64,000 nucleotides of DNA from an uncultured Flavobacteriaceae bacterium (GCA_947494825.1 CANLWN010000004.1:124001-188000), one strand, 5' to 3'. Shown: positions 8,449-17,083, counted from the stretch's first letter. Program-made: numbers and translations. The notes: generated by a model from the letters alone, not told the origin.

Positions 8449-9849
8449 TTACTCCTGCGTTATTTTTCGTATACTGTGATTGGATTTATCGGCCACATTT
8501 AAATTCCGTTCCGCATCAACTACTATACCCAAGGGGTCATCGAACTTTGCATTTACCCCCGTACCATCTTCAAAACCATATGTATTTCCTCCAGCTAAGG
8601 TGCTGACCATACCACTTGGAGTGATTTTTCGGATTTTGTAATTATTGGTGTCGGCCACATAGACATTACCTTCTGTATCCACCGTCAGTCCGAAGGGCCT
8701 GTCAAATTGGGCATTTACCCCCGCACCATCTGCAAAGCCTTGGGTGCTCCCCGCCAGGGTACTTACCATACCATTAGGGGTGATCTTTCGAATTTTGTTG
8801 TTGAAGGAATCGGCCACATAAAGATCTCCTTCCATGCCCAGCGCCACTCCGGATGGAATGCTAAACTGTGCGGAAGTGCCCATCCCGTCTGCAAAACCCT
8901 GAGTGCTCCCTGCCAAGGTGCTCACCGAACCATTAGAGGTAACCTTTCGAATTTTGTTATTGAAGGAATCGGCCACATAGACATTACCATTCGCATCTAC
9001 CGCTACTCCTTCAGGAGATTTAAACTGGGCATTCCCTCCTGTTCCGTCTGCAAAACCTTGGGTACTCCCAGCCAAAGTACTTACCACACCGCTGGGGGTA
9101 ACCTTTCGTATTTTATGGTTCCCTGTGTCGGCCACATAGACATTCCCTTCACCATCTACCGCCACTCCCTGAATAAAATTAAATTGGGCATTTTCTCCTG
9201 TTCCGTCTGCAAATCCTTGGGTGCTCCCAGCCAAGGTACTAACCGTACCGCTTGGAGTGACCTTTCGTATTTTGTGGTTCCCTACGTCCGCAACATATAT
9301 ATTCCCATCGATATCCATGGCTACTGCCCAGGGAGCGCTGAACTGCGCGGAAGTGCCCGTGCCATTCGCAAACCCCTGAGTACCGCCGGCCAAAGTGCTA
9401 ACCTGTACGTCTGTAATAATATAATTGAATGTAGGACCCGTTAGGTTGGTATCCTTAATAACCACCTCTACAACACCGCTGAAGGCTTTTGGAGGCACAA
9501 CAGCCTTAATCTGAGTATTGTTTACGGTCTGTACTTCGGCTTCCTTGTCATTAAAAAAAACCTGCACCTCATCGGGATCTGTGCCAAAATTGCTGCCATT
9601 AATCGTCACTATGGTCGTTTTGGGGCCGCTTTCCGGGCTAATGCTGCTAAGTGTTGGCGTTAGCACAGGTACCGGCTGATTGGAGGTTGGATTGGGTCCA
9701 GGAGGCGTATCATCCTTGCTGCAACTTACTAGTAATGTTAAAAATAGAGTGGCTGCTAGTAAAGCCGTTAAAAATAGAACAGCGGAAACAAGTTGATGTG
9801 TTTTGATATTTACAATTCGCTTACCGTTTTGTTTTGTTACATTCTTCAT
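8449..9849 (-). CDS. IPT/TIG and NHL-repeat six-blade propeller lipoprotein (paralogue)
   Basis: Second member of the tandem NHL pair, about 466 residues from the ATG at 9849 (MKNVTKQNGK). An upstream ATG at 9876 is in frame but would give an overlong signal region. The lipobox TLLVSCSKDD places the acylated Cys at 43, with an SKDD surface-export signal. A Pro-rich linker, one TIG/IPT domain and six 53-residue NHL repeats follow. The repeats (VSTLAGSTQGFADGTG, GNVYVAD, KIRKVTPSG) are closer to one another than to those of the neighbour, so blades seem to be homogenised within the gene. Probably displayed at the cell surface as a binding scaffold. It is the first gene downstream of the frameshifted HTCS, 320 bp away, so it may have its own promoter. 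Confidence 0.88.
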   Translation of the reverse strand: MKNVTKQNGKRIVNIKTHQLVSAVLFLTALLAATLFLTLLVSCSKDDTPPGPNPTSNQPVPVLTPTLSSISPESGPKTTIVTINGSNFGTDPDEVQVFFNDKEAEVQTVNNTQIKAVVPPKAFSGVVEVVIKDTNLTGPTFNYIITDVQVSTLAGGTQGFANGTGTSAQFSAPWAVAMDIDGNIYVADVGNHKIRKVTPSGTVSTLAGSTQGFADGTGENAQFNFIQGVAVDGEGNVYVADTGNHKIRKVTPSGVVSTLAGSTQGFADGTGGNAQFKSPEGVAVDANGNVYVADSFNNKIRKVTSNGSVSTLAGSTQGFADGMGTSAQFSIPSGVALGMEGDLYVADSFNNKIRKITPNGMVSTLAGSTQGFADGAGVNAQFDRPFGLTVDTEGNVYVADTNNYKIRKITPSGMVSTLAGGNTYGFEDGTGVNAKFDDPLGIVVDAERNLNVADKSNHSIRKITQE

Positions 9850-9878
9850 AGCCTTCGTTTTAAATTGATAACTCATTA

Positions 9879-9890
9879 TTTCGGGGCACT
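9879..9890 (-). promoter_or_regulatory. Shared CCCC leader motif (site c)
   Basis: Coding sense AGTGCCCCGAAA, 29 bp upstream of the NHL lipoprotein start at 9849, matching the spacing of the sites in front of the other secreted-protein genes of both modules. Confidence 0.4.
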
Positions 9891-10033
9891 ACCAATCAAT
9901 ACCTCAAAGCTATTGGTCTAGCACGCTATAAACTAGGAGTTTAGTGTCAGATGCTAGGAGAATAGTTTCAGGATCAAAATCAAATTTTGGAAGTCGAATT
10001 TTAGATATTAAATGACAGATGGTGGCTTGTAGG

Positions 10034-10096
10034 TGATCGATGGTACGGATTGAATGATGGATGGTAGCTGTTCGAAATCGGAAATCGGAAGTTTCA
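10034..10096 (+). repeat. Degenerate heptad array without an ORF
   Basis: Nine consecutive 7-mers fit a common phase: TGATCGA, TGGTACG, GATTGAA, TGATGGA, TGGTAGC, TGTTCGA, AATCGGA, AATCGGA, AGTTTCA. Two are identical and others differ by one to three bases. It resembles in period, though not in sequence, the 4x7-bp arrays around the four-helix-bundle gene in the suf operon. It could be the remnant of such an element or simple-sequence drift. Confidence 0.4.
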
Positions 10097-10170
10097 GGTA
10101 TTACACAAGAAACCAGAACCTTTTAAACTTGGAATTTGTGATTTTAACTCTTGGTTCTAGTCTCTAGATT

Positions 10171-12967
10171 TTACCTTTGGTAGGCTGAAGGTACCACCCC
10201 ATAGAGCTCTTTGAAGCATTTTGTAAAATAAGAAAGGTCGTTAAACCCAACCCTATAGGCTATTTGAGTAACTGTATCGGCTTTCTGGGCCAGCAACTGG
10301 GCAGCTCTTTTTAGCCTGAAATTACGCAATAATTCACCGGGAGCTTCGTTGGTCAACGCCTTGAGTTTTCGGTGCAGTTGTGATTTGCTCATGGCCAAGG
10401 CTTCCTGCATCTGGGGTACCCCAAAATCTCCATGGGAGTAGTTATCTTCCAATAATGTCAATAGACGTAACCGTAACTTTTTTTGGATCAACATGTACCT
10501 TTTTATTTGCAAACAACTCCCTGAGTTTTTTACGTTGTTCAATAAGGTTTTTTGTCCGCACCAACAACTCCTTACCGTCAAAGGGTTTGGTGAGGTAGTC
10601 GTCTGCCCCGGTTTCCAAGCCTTCCATTTTATTTTCCATTCCGGCTTTGGCTGTCAGCATGATTACGGGAATATGGCTGGTATGTACATCGGTTTTTAGC
10701 TTTTTACACAATTCTATCCCATCCATCTTAGGCATCATAAGGTCCGTGATAATCAACTCCGGTGGATTAACGATCGCACTCTTCAACCCTATTTTGCCAT
10801 TGGCTGCTTCGGTGACCTTGTATTGCTGAATAAGGTTTTCCTTTATAAAATGTAGCATATCGCTATTATCCTCTACCAACAATATGCGTGGCAGATCTCT
10901 TTTGTCTTCTTTGATCAGTTCAAAGGGTTCTGGCCTGGGTGCTGAGCTTGTAACGATTGCAAGCTCGTCCTCTGATTCTTCCTGACCGGTTCTTATTTGC
11001 TGGATAGGGAGATGTACCGTAAAGAACGAGCCCTTATCCAATTCACTGGTAACCGTTATAGTGCCATCCATTAGCTCCACCAAATCTTTGGAAAGTGAAA
11101 GCCCAATACCCGAGCCTTCTTTTTCCCTGGTAGAGCTACCATCCACCTGATAAAAACGATCAAAGATAAAAGGGAGATCTTCTTTGGGAATTCCTTTTCC
11201 AGAATCGGCCAACTGCATTTGTAAGGCCTGTTCACCATAGGTTGTTTCAAATGAAATGAACGAGCCATCTTCACTAAACTTAAAGGCATTGCTAAGCAAG
11301 TTGTACAGTACTTTTTCCAATTTGTCCCGATCAAAGGACGCCCAAAGCACCGTCTGCGGAATATGTACCCTATAATCAATATTGCGTTGTGCCGCGTGCG
11401 AGTTAAAAGATGAGGTGGCCGCCCGTAGGCACTTATACACATCACCCTCCGTAGGTTCCAGTTTTAAGTTGCCCTCATCTATTTTGGACAGGTCTAAAAG
11501 TTGATTCACCAATTTTAGCACCCGTGTAGCATTGCGCCTAATCATTTTTATGGTATCCATCCCAAGCTTTTCCTCAGGATTTTGTTCCAACCGCTCTATA
11601 GGACCCTTGATCAAAGTTAGCGGGGTCCGGAATTCATGGGAAATGTTAGCAAAAAAATTGGATTTTAACCGATCCAGCTCCTTTAGTTTTTTATTCGCCC
11701 TCTGTTTAATTCGGTATTGGTTATACAAAAGTCCGGCCAGAGTTAACATAATGAGCGCAAATGCAATGATGGCGTTGCGTTCATTGATCCGTTTCCTTAG
11801 CTGCAAGCTTTGCAGTTCCTTATCAGATTCCAAAAGCGCAATCTCTTTGACCTTTTGTTCATTCTTATATTTAGCTTCCAGATTATTGGTAGTCAATACA
11901 ATCTTTTCATTATAAAAACTATCGGAGAGTTGTATCACCGTAGCTGCACTGTGGTGGGCCTTTTCGAATTCCTTTAATTCTTCATACGCGTTGGATAAAA
12001 GTCGATGAATTTTTAATTCTGTTTCGAGGGTCGCCGTAGAATCCAGCTTCTCCAAGGCATCGGCCGCCATTTTGATGCTTAACTTATAATCGCCTTTGCC
12101 AAAAGCCGCCTCGGCCAGTCCGTATTCTATTTCGTAGCTAAGATTTGCATCGGCCACCTCTTTGGCCACTTCATGGGCTTGTTTAAAATAATTTTCGGCC
12201 CTATAAAACTCCTTTAAATTATTGTAAACAATACCCAAGCTATTCAAAACTCTTGCCTCCCCAAGCCTATCTGCCATTTCTTTTTTAAGCTCCAAGGCCT
12301 GTTCATGATAGCGAATTGCCTTCTCATACGTTCTGATTTCGGTATATATATTTGCCAAATTTGTAAGACAGGCAGAAACTCCTGGTTTAAAGTCCAACGC
12401 TCTAACCAATACCAGTGCTGCTTCATAATTTTCTATGGCTTTCTTAAATTGTTTTTGGTTTTTATAGGTATCGCCAATGGAACTGTAAATACCCGCCTCC
12501 CTTAGTTTGTCACCTTCTTTTTGTGCAAGTGCCAAAGCTTCAAAAAACAAGCCAAACGCCTCTTCATTTTTGGACTGCATCCTTGCAATATTGCCAAGTT
12601 CCGTCTTTACGTTCATAATCCCCGCAGGGTTATTATGTTCCAAATAAATTTTAAGGGCAACCCTATACTTTTTCTCGGCCTGTTGATATTTCCTCATGTT
12701 GGTAAGCAAATAACCCACATTTCGTTTTGAGGTTGCCAGCAGCACTGTTAGGCCTGATTTTTCTGATAATTCCTCCGCCCTTGTAGCATAATCGAGCGCC
12801 CTATTCAGATCTTTTCTATAAAATTCATCAACCAATTGAAGATAGGTCTGAACTTTAGTACTGTCCTCTTTTAAGGTCGGAAGGACATTAAGAAGACTGT
12901 CTGCCCTGGATTGTGAGAACAATAAGGAAGCAGACAACAACCAAAATGGAAGAGGTAACCATTTCAT
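10171..12967 (-). pseudogene. Frameshifted TPR hybrid histidine kinase/AraC regulator (HTCS1)
   Basis: One-protein two-component regulator, broken near its 3' end. The kinase part (10442-12967) has a signal segment, TPR repeats, a transmembrane helix (AIIAFALIMLTLAGLLY), HisKA with ISHEFRTP, HATPase_c with GSGIGLSLSK, and a receiver with ITDLMMPKMDG. It then runs out of frame after VTVTSID and stops at 10442. The AraC DNA-binding domain (MSKSQLHRKLKAL, AYRVGFNDLSYF) is intact, but in another frame, ending at 10171. Against the intact paralogue at 17287 the junction is 26 bases short. As it stands, the product would phosphorylate a receiver lacking an output domain; alternatively the HTH part might be made separately from an internal ATG at 10494. 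It lies upstream of the NHL and barrel genes, its presumed targets. A sequencing error would need to remove 26 bases, so I favour a real lesion. Confidence 0.85.
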
Positions 12968-13200
12968 CTTTATGCAATGTCTTTACAAGATACCCAATTT
13001 TCGGGATAGAAATTAGCCCTAATAGTAGCTAGGATCACCTAAAATTGCTAGTACATTAGTGCCAAATCGTAAAAGAAAAATAGCAATCTTATGTTTAAAC
13101 CATTCCGTTCATCGAAGAAATATGTGTATTAACTTTTTCACCACAGGATAGCCCGGGTTCACAACATATTTTTTTATGGACTGCCAGCTGTCCCTATCTT
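12968..13200. other. Leader region upstream of HTCS1
   Basis: No ORF is apparent in the 233 bases between the HTCS1 start and the conserved intergenic repeat. The sequence is AT-rich and weakly similar to the corresponding region before HTCS2 (both contain a GGATAG...TTCACAACA stretch), so the duplication probably extended into it and has since diverged. Confidence 0.4.
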
Positions 13201-13341
13201 TACCTTGTAATTAAGTGATGGTGTTTACCCCAAATCAAACCCAAGACTTAATTTAAAGTGCTAGGTTCCCAAATCGTGCACTTGACCTTAAAGCTAAAGT
13301 AACAGACCAAATTTTATCAAACCTACTTGACTAAAAGAAAA
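13201..13341 (-). repeat. Intergenic repeat upstream of HTCS1 (copy A)
   Basis: About 140 bp closely similar to 20492-20635 in front of the second HTCS gene; by eye roughly four of five positions match. Both copies keep an inverted repeat AAGTGC / GCACTT (13256-13261 and 13278-13283) around a TAGGTTCCCAAATCG core and end at the same terminator. A TAGCTTTA box in the minus sense near 13290 is a weak promoter candidate. The conservation suggests regulatory DNA of the HTCS genes duplicated with them. Confidence 0.7.
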
Positions 13342-13371
13342 GCCCCGACAGTATCGTCGGGGCTTTTTTTT
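13342..13371 (-). terminator. Intrinsic terminator of lipoprotein module 2
   Basis: Perfect 8-bp stem GCCCCGAC / GTCGGGGC with loop AGTATC, flanked by A and T runs on both sides, so it can work in both directions. It lies just downstream of the lipoprotein gene ending at 13401. An identical hairpin occurs at 20636. Confidence 0.9.
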
Positions 13372-13400
13372 ATAAGAATCTGTCCAAAAGCTTTGGGCGT

Positions 13401-13922
13401 TTATTGGGATCGAAGTTGAAATGAACCTTTGACCACTACCGTGTCTGCCGTATTCAAAGGCCTGGCCAATTTCATGTCTACAGAACCGCTGATTTCACTA
13501 CTGTTGACAGTCGTTAAGGTAACGGTCCCTGTCCCACCAATGGAACCGGTATCGTATACCTCCCCCGATAATTCTATGCCAGCATACCCTTCGGTGGTAA
13601 GATCTTCCATGGTATAGGCCCGGGCTCCTATCCTTGGATTGTCCCTTAGACCAATAAAAAATTCCTTTCCCTGACTATCTATAAAACTTAAAGGAAGCGA
13701 TTCGCCATTGGATATCTGAGCTATGCGCGCATTTGACACCTCGCCCACGAACGACATATTGAAGTCGCCCGTAAAGTTGAAGTTTCCCGTGCCGAAAAAT
13801 GCGGACTCCGACGCCGAACCAACTTCATCGGTACTACAGTTGATCAATAGGACACTCAACAGTAAAACCGTCAGTATGCCCCTGGTGGTTGTCAAGATGT
13901 TTTTAAATCTCTGTGTTTTCAT
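13401..13922 (-). CDS. Hypothetical lipoprotein
   Basis: Lipoprotein of 173 residues with lipobox LLINC (Cys29) followed by STDE. The mature region is mainly short beta-prone segments (FNFTGDFNMSF, GTVTLTTVNSSEISGSVDMKL), consistent with a small beta-sandwich; I recognise no family. It is the last gene of the HTCS2 module, directly before the strong terminator at 13342. A CTATGGGGAATC element lies 44 bp upstream of its ATG, a divergent copy of the leader motif shared by the module. Function unknown; cell-surface location is inferred from the lipoprotein signal. Confidence 0.75.
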   Translation of the reverse strand: MKTQRFKNILTTTRGILTVLLLSVLLINCSTDEVGSASESAFFGTGNFNFTGDFNMSFVGEVSNARIAQISNGESLPLSFIDSQGKEFFIGLRDNPRIGARAYTMEDLTTEGYAGIELSGEVYDTGSIGGTGTVTLTTVNSSEISGSVDMKLARPLNTADTVVVKGSFQLRSQ

Positions 13923-13966
13923 AATACGATATTTTGGTTATTGCCAAGATAGTTTTGTTCCTTTTT

Positions 13967-13978
13967 CTATGGGGAATC
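13967..13978 (-). promoter_or_regulatory. Shared CCCC leader motif (site d, divergent)
   Basis: Coding sense GATTCCCCATAG, 44 bp before the lipoprotein start at 13922. It has the CCCC core but weaker flanks and a longer spacing than the other copies, so it is the least certain member. Confidence 0.3.
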
Positions 13979-14072
13979 TTAAGGTTTGATCTTTGGAAAG
14001 CCCGCTACTCCAAACTGTTCCGTTTTAAGACCAAACCATAAGATCCGTAGTAATCAACCAACTCAATGTTTT

Positions 14073-14528
14073 CTAATTGGCCCCACTTGGTTTGTTAACC
14101 CGTACCTTGGAAACATTGCTTACAGAACCATCGGTAGATTCCAGGCGCACCTCATACTCTACCCAGTCCTGGGAGCCAAAGGTAAAGCAGCTTACCCATT
14201 CAATATTTTCACCAGTATCTGTAAACTTTGTATTTGTGGCATCCTTGGACTCTCCATTTGACACCGTAGTTTTTATGAGCATTTTTTGAATGGTCAGGTT
14301 TTGTGATGTGCTATAAGGTGTTTTGAAGGAGAGCACCGTGCCAGCACCCAAGGACGTGGAGCACGTATTTACGTTCTCTACCAAAAATGTGGAGGCTTGT
14401 ACATTGATGGAGGCCGCCGCTTCCCCTTCATCGCTTTTGCTGCAGGCCACTAGTACCAATACTAGTAGCAGGCTTGCTTTTAATCTTTGGATGGTAGTAA
14501 GCACCCTGTTTCTGTTTATTGCTTTCAT
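14073..14528 (-). CDS. Hypothetical lipoprotein
   Basis: Lipoprotein of 151 residues: basic N-terminus, hydrophobic core and lipobox LVLVAC (Cys29) followed by SKSDE, fitting the surface-export pattern. The mature protein contains VEYEVRLESTDGSVSNVSKVRVNK near the C-terminus (quoted only in part by its ends VEYEV and VRVNK), an immunoglobulin-like strand pattern, and two Cys (in NTCSTS and VSCFTF) that might form a disulfide. No known domain is assigned. Fourth gene of the HTCS2 module, separated by about 70-150 bp from each neighbour. Confidence 0.72.
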   Translation of the reverse strand: MKAINRNRVLTTIQRLKASLLLVLVLVACSKSDEGEAAASINVQASTFLVENVNTCSTSLGAGTVLSFKTPYSTSQNLTIQKMLIKTTVSNGESKDATNTKFTDTGENIEWVSCFTFGSQDWVEYEVRLESTDGSVSNVSKVRVNKPSGAN

Positions 14529-14558
14529 ATGTTTAAATTTTTGAGGATTATATTCTTA

Positions 14559-14570
14559 TTTCAGGGAACA
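14559..14570 (-). promoter_or_regulatory. Shared CCCC leader motif (site e)
   Basis: Coding sense TGTTCCCTGAAA, 30 bp before the lipoprotein start at 14528. It is almost the same as site a (CGTTCCCTGACA), although that one belongs to the other module, and the AAAATTTAA stretch also recurs between motif and ATG. Confidence 0.4.
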
Positions 14571-14597
14571 TTTTTTGACATTACCATATTCCAAGAA

Positions 14598-15596
14598 CTA
14601 TTGAAAATAGGCCAACATATGCACCACCTCCTCCGTATCCGGAACATGGCCCGAACCAAAGGTCTTGCCATTAATATGGTATAGAATGGGTATCACAAGC
14701 GCCACCTCATCGGTTAAAATGCAGGAGTCGTGTTCAATGGTGGTATTGATGGTTCCATCGGCAGCTGCCACAACTACATTTTCGGTGCCCGACCCCAGAG
14801 GAGGGTTGGTGGGGTGGACAAAGTCGCTCGCAAAATTTACAGGTTCGCCGACCTTTCTCGTCCTTTTGAGATAGGCCAACCAAAAGGTATAGGTGCCATT
14901 GGGCACCAAGCCTTCCAATTCAATGCTTACGGCTGTCTTTTCACCATCACATCGCGCAAGCAGATTTCCTTCTGCTTGGGTCCATTCGGACAAGGTAAGG
15001 TGATGTCCGTCAGGGGCCATAATTGCCGTTAACAGCCCCAAAGGGGGATCAAAAATATTTGCGGCATACAAAGGTTCCGTAGGGCTTACCGGGGTATTTC
15101 CGTCCTGGTCCTTGATTTCCTCCAAAAGCTGCACATCCCCAAAATTGAGATGGGCCACCACCGCCTGTGGTTCAATGACAAAATCGACGGTAGCCGTCTG
15201 CCCGTCCTGAACATTGACGGACTTGGGGTTCGCTGTGACCGATGTTGTGGATAAGGGCAGTGCTGTCGTTACTTCATGTGCACCAATGCCCTTGGAGCTA
15301 AGACTGTAATTTCCATCAGCATTTGTGGTCGTCATGCGTTGTTCGGATCCCTTTGAAAGTGTTATCGAGGCATTCGGATATGCCTTGCCGCTATTATCCT
15401 TGACCGATCCGTTTACGATTCCCTGTCCCTGCGATTGGGGAGGAGGGGGTACCGAACCATCATCTCCACTACTACAACCTATCAGCACAAAAAGGCACAT
15501 CCCCAAACCCAGTAATGCCAGGGCAAATAATGCTGTGGGAATGCCGTTACTTATGTCATAATTCACCGTTCGTTTACTTTTTTTCACTGTTTTCAT
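14598..15596 (-). CDS. Lipoprotein with carboxypeptidase-regulatory-like domain
   Basis: Lipoprotein of about 332 residues from the ATG at 15596; the frame is open 30 bases further up. Lipobox LFVLIGC (Cys41) is followed by SSGDDGS. A Pro/Gln-rich linker leads to a CarboxypepD_reg-like beta-sandwich (about 65-140; GIVNGSVKDNSGKAYPNASITLSK in part, and GNYSLSSKGIGAHEV), a domain type often found in surface adhesins and SusC N-termini. The C-terminal 180 residues (NGTYTFWLAY, VVVAAADGTINTTIEHDSCILTDEVALVIP in part) form another beta-rich region I do not recognise. Probably surface exposed; no catalytic residues are seen. Part of the HTCS2-linked run. Confidence 0.8.
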   Translation of the reverse strand: MKTVKKSKRTVNYDISNGIPTALFALALLGLGMCLFVLIGCSSGDDGSVPPPPQSQGQGIVNGSVKDNSGKAYPNASITLSKGSEQRMTTTNADGNYSLSSKGIGAHEVTTALPLSTTSVTANPKSVNVQDGQTATVDFVIEPQAVVAHLNFGDVQLLEEIKDQDGNTPVSPTEPLYAANIFDPPLGLLTAIMAPDGHHLTLSEWTQAEGNLLARCDGEKTAVSIELEGLVPNGTYTFWLAYLKRTRKVGEPVNFASDFVHPTNPPLGSGTENVVVAAADGTINTTIEHDSCILTDEVALVIPILYHINGKTFGSGHVPDTEEVVHMLAYFQ

Positions 15597-15612
15597 CGTT
15601 CCAAATTTTAAG

Positions 15613-15624
15613 TTCTGGGGGTTC
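15613..15624 (-). promoter_or_regulatory. Shared CCCC leader motif (site f)
   Basis: Coding sense GAACCCCCAGAA, only 16 bp upstream of the ATG at 15596, so closer than the other copies. It would sit at the usual distance if translation started further downstream. Confidence 0.3.
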
Positions 15625-15677
15625 AAGGTTCAAAAATTGTTGTTTGGGGCTCGTGTATCCATCTTTTGGGGCGTCGC

Positions 15678-17039
15678 CTATTCCAAAGCCCACACATCAT
15701 GCTGGTAACTGCCCACATCTCCGGCAATGAGCCAAATTTTGTGGTCCAGTACCGTTGTGGTGTGTCCCAATCGTCCTTTAAACCCATTTTCTAGGGGCGT
15801 TTGCGTCCAGCTAATTCCGTCACTGCTGTGCCATACGTCGTCCAGGAAGGAATTGGAAGTGTCAAAGCCGCCTATGACCCATAATTTATCCTCGAACACC
15901 ACGGAGGTAAGGCCAGTTCTTGCGGGAAAACCGGCTGTGTCGGTAGCTTCGGTCCAGTTGGCCCCATCGCTGCTATACCAGACATCGTTCATTTCAGTGC
16001 TCCCGAAGCCGCCAATTACCCAAAGTTTATTATCGAACACTTCGGTGGTATGATTTCCCCTGGATTGAAAGCTGGCGCTGGACGTGGCCTCCGTCCAGGT
16101 TACCCCATCACTACTGTACCAGACATCCCTAAGCCGAAGACTACTTTCTTCGGTCCCACCGATTACCCAAATTTTGCCATCAAATACCGCAGACGTGTGA
16201 AACGCCCTTTTTACAAAACCGGCATCCGGGGTCGCCTCTGTCCAGGTCACCCCATCACTACTGTACCATACATCGTTCAAATAGGTATTGGAAGCAGGGA
16301 AGAGTGCATCGTTTAAGCCCCCGATCACCCAGAGTTTATCGTCAAATACTACCGTGGTATGGGCCCGTCTTATGGAAAAATCCGCGGAAGCCGTGGCCAG
16401 ACTCCAGGTATCGCCGTCGTCACTGTACCAAACATCGTTTAGCTTATCGAGCATGGGAAGTTCCACTCCGCCAATCACCCATAATTTGTTTTGGAACGCT
16501 ATGGCCGTATGGTTGCGTCTTTCGGAAAAATCGGCAGCAGACGTTATGGGGCCCCCGTTTGGGATGCCCAGATCGCGTGTGGTAAAACTGAAGGTGCTAC
16601 TTTCCGTACCATTACCTTCAGCATCCTTTGCCACCACCTTCCAATAATAAGTGTCGATTAGGTGTAGACGGTCCTGTATGGTAAAAGTTGTGGCATCGAT
16701 ATCTGCCGCAAAAACTGCGGTGGGTGGATTCTCCTTGCCCAGGTACAAGTCATATAGTACCTGGCCTCCTTCCGGATCGGCAGCCGTCTCCCAGCTAAAT
16801 GCTGGTCGTAGGTCCACATCCAAGGTCCCATCTGTTACGCCAATAAGACTAAAATTACTAGGAGCAGCATTGTTTTGTGGATTGCCGATCATGGGATCAT
16901 CATCTACCATGCCCATGCCACCTGTTTCACTCTTGCTGCAACTTCCGATAACGGCCAAGAACAGAACGGATAGAATCAGTTTGCCAATACATGTGTTTCC
17001 AAATTGTTTTTGATCCCCTCTTTGTCTTAGGTATTTCAT
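15678..17039 (-). CDS. Kelch-like propeller lipoprotein with FN3/Ig-like domain
   Basis: Lipoprotein of 453 residues. Lipobox AVIGSC (Cys34) is followed by SKSETGG. An Ig/FN3-type domain (about 60-150; PAFSWE, YDLYLG, YYWKVVAKD) precedes six kelch-like repeats of about 50 residues, each with LWVIGG and DVWYSSDGVTWTEAT-type sequence, predicting a six-bladed propeller. These proteins are surface-binding modules in Bacteroidota; no enzymatic signature is seen. The repeats also resemble Asp-box sequences (SSDGVTW). It is the first gene downstream of the intact HTCS2, 247 bp away, and carries the leader motif (17072-17083), so it may be a direct target of that regulator. Confidence 0.85.
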   Translation of the reverse strand: MKYLRQRGDQKQFGNTCIGKLILSVLFLAVIGSCSKSETGGMGMVDDDPMIGNPQNNAAPSNFSLIGVTDGTLDVDLRPAFSWETAADPEGGQVLYDLYLGKENPPTAVFAADIDATTFTIQDRLHLIDTYYWKVVAKDAEGNGTESSTFSFTTRDLGIPNGGPITSAADFSERRNHTAIAFQNKLWVIGGVELPMLDKLNDVWYSDDGDTWSLATASADFSIRRAHTTVVFDDKLWVIGGLNDALFPASNTYLNDVWYSSDGVTWTEATPDAGFVKRAFHTSAVFDGKIWVIGGTEESSLRLRDVWYSSDGVTWTEATSSASFQSRGNHTTEVFDNKLWVIGGFGSTEMNDVWYSSDGANWTEATDTAGFPARTGLTSVVFEDKLWVIGGFDTSNSFLDDVWHSSDGISWTQTPLENGFKGRLGHTTTVLDHKIWLIAGDVGSYQHDVWALE

Positions 17040-17071
17040 AGTTCACTTTTTTTGTTGCTAAACGATTACAT

Positions 17072-17083
17072 TTTTGGGGGACT
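17072..17083 (-). promoter_or_regulatory. Shared CCCC leader motif (site g)
   Basis: Coding sense AGTCCCCCAAAA, 32 bp before the kelch-like gene start at 17039. Its AGTCCCCC core is identical to site b of the other module. Confidence 0.4.

Larger units (their letters stand above)
9850..10170. other. Intergenic region between HTCS1 and the NHL genes
   Basis: No gene is seen in these 321 bases. Directly after the HTCS1 stop lies an imperfect inverted repeat (10108-10120 against 10153-10165, 11 of 13 positions complementary), which may be a weak hairpin on the HTCS1 transcript. Next to it is a degenerate 7-bp-period array (listed separately). The leader motif at 9879-9890 lies at the NHL end. 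Confidence 0.5.

Noticed and set aside
7038-9849. Possible CRISPR or satellite array
   Set aside because: The regular period of 159 bp is the coding period of NHL blades; there are no short identical repeats with unique spacers.
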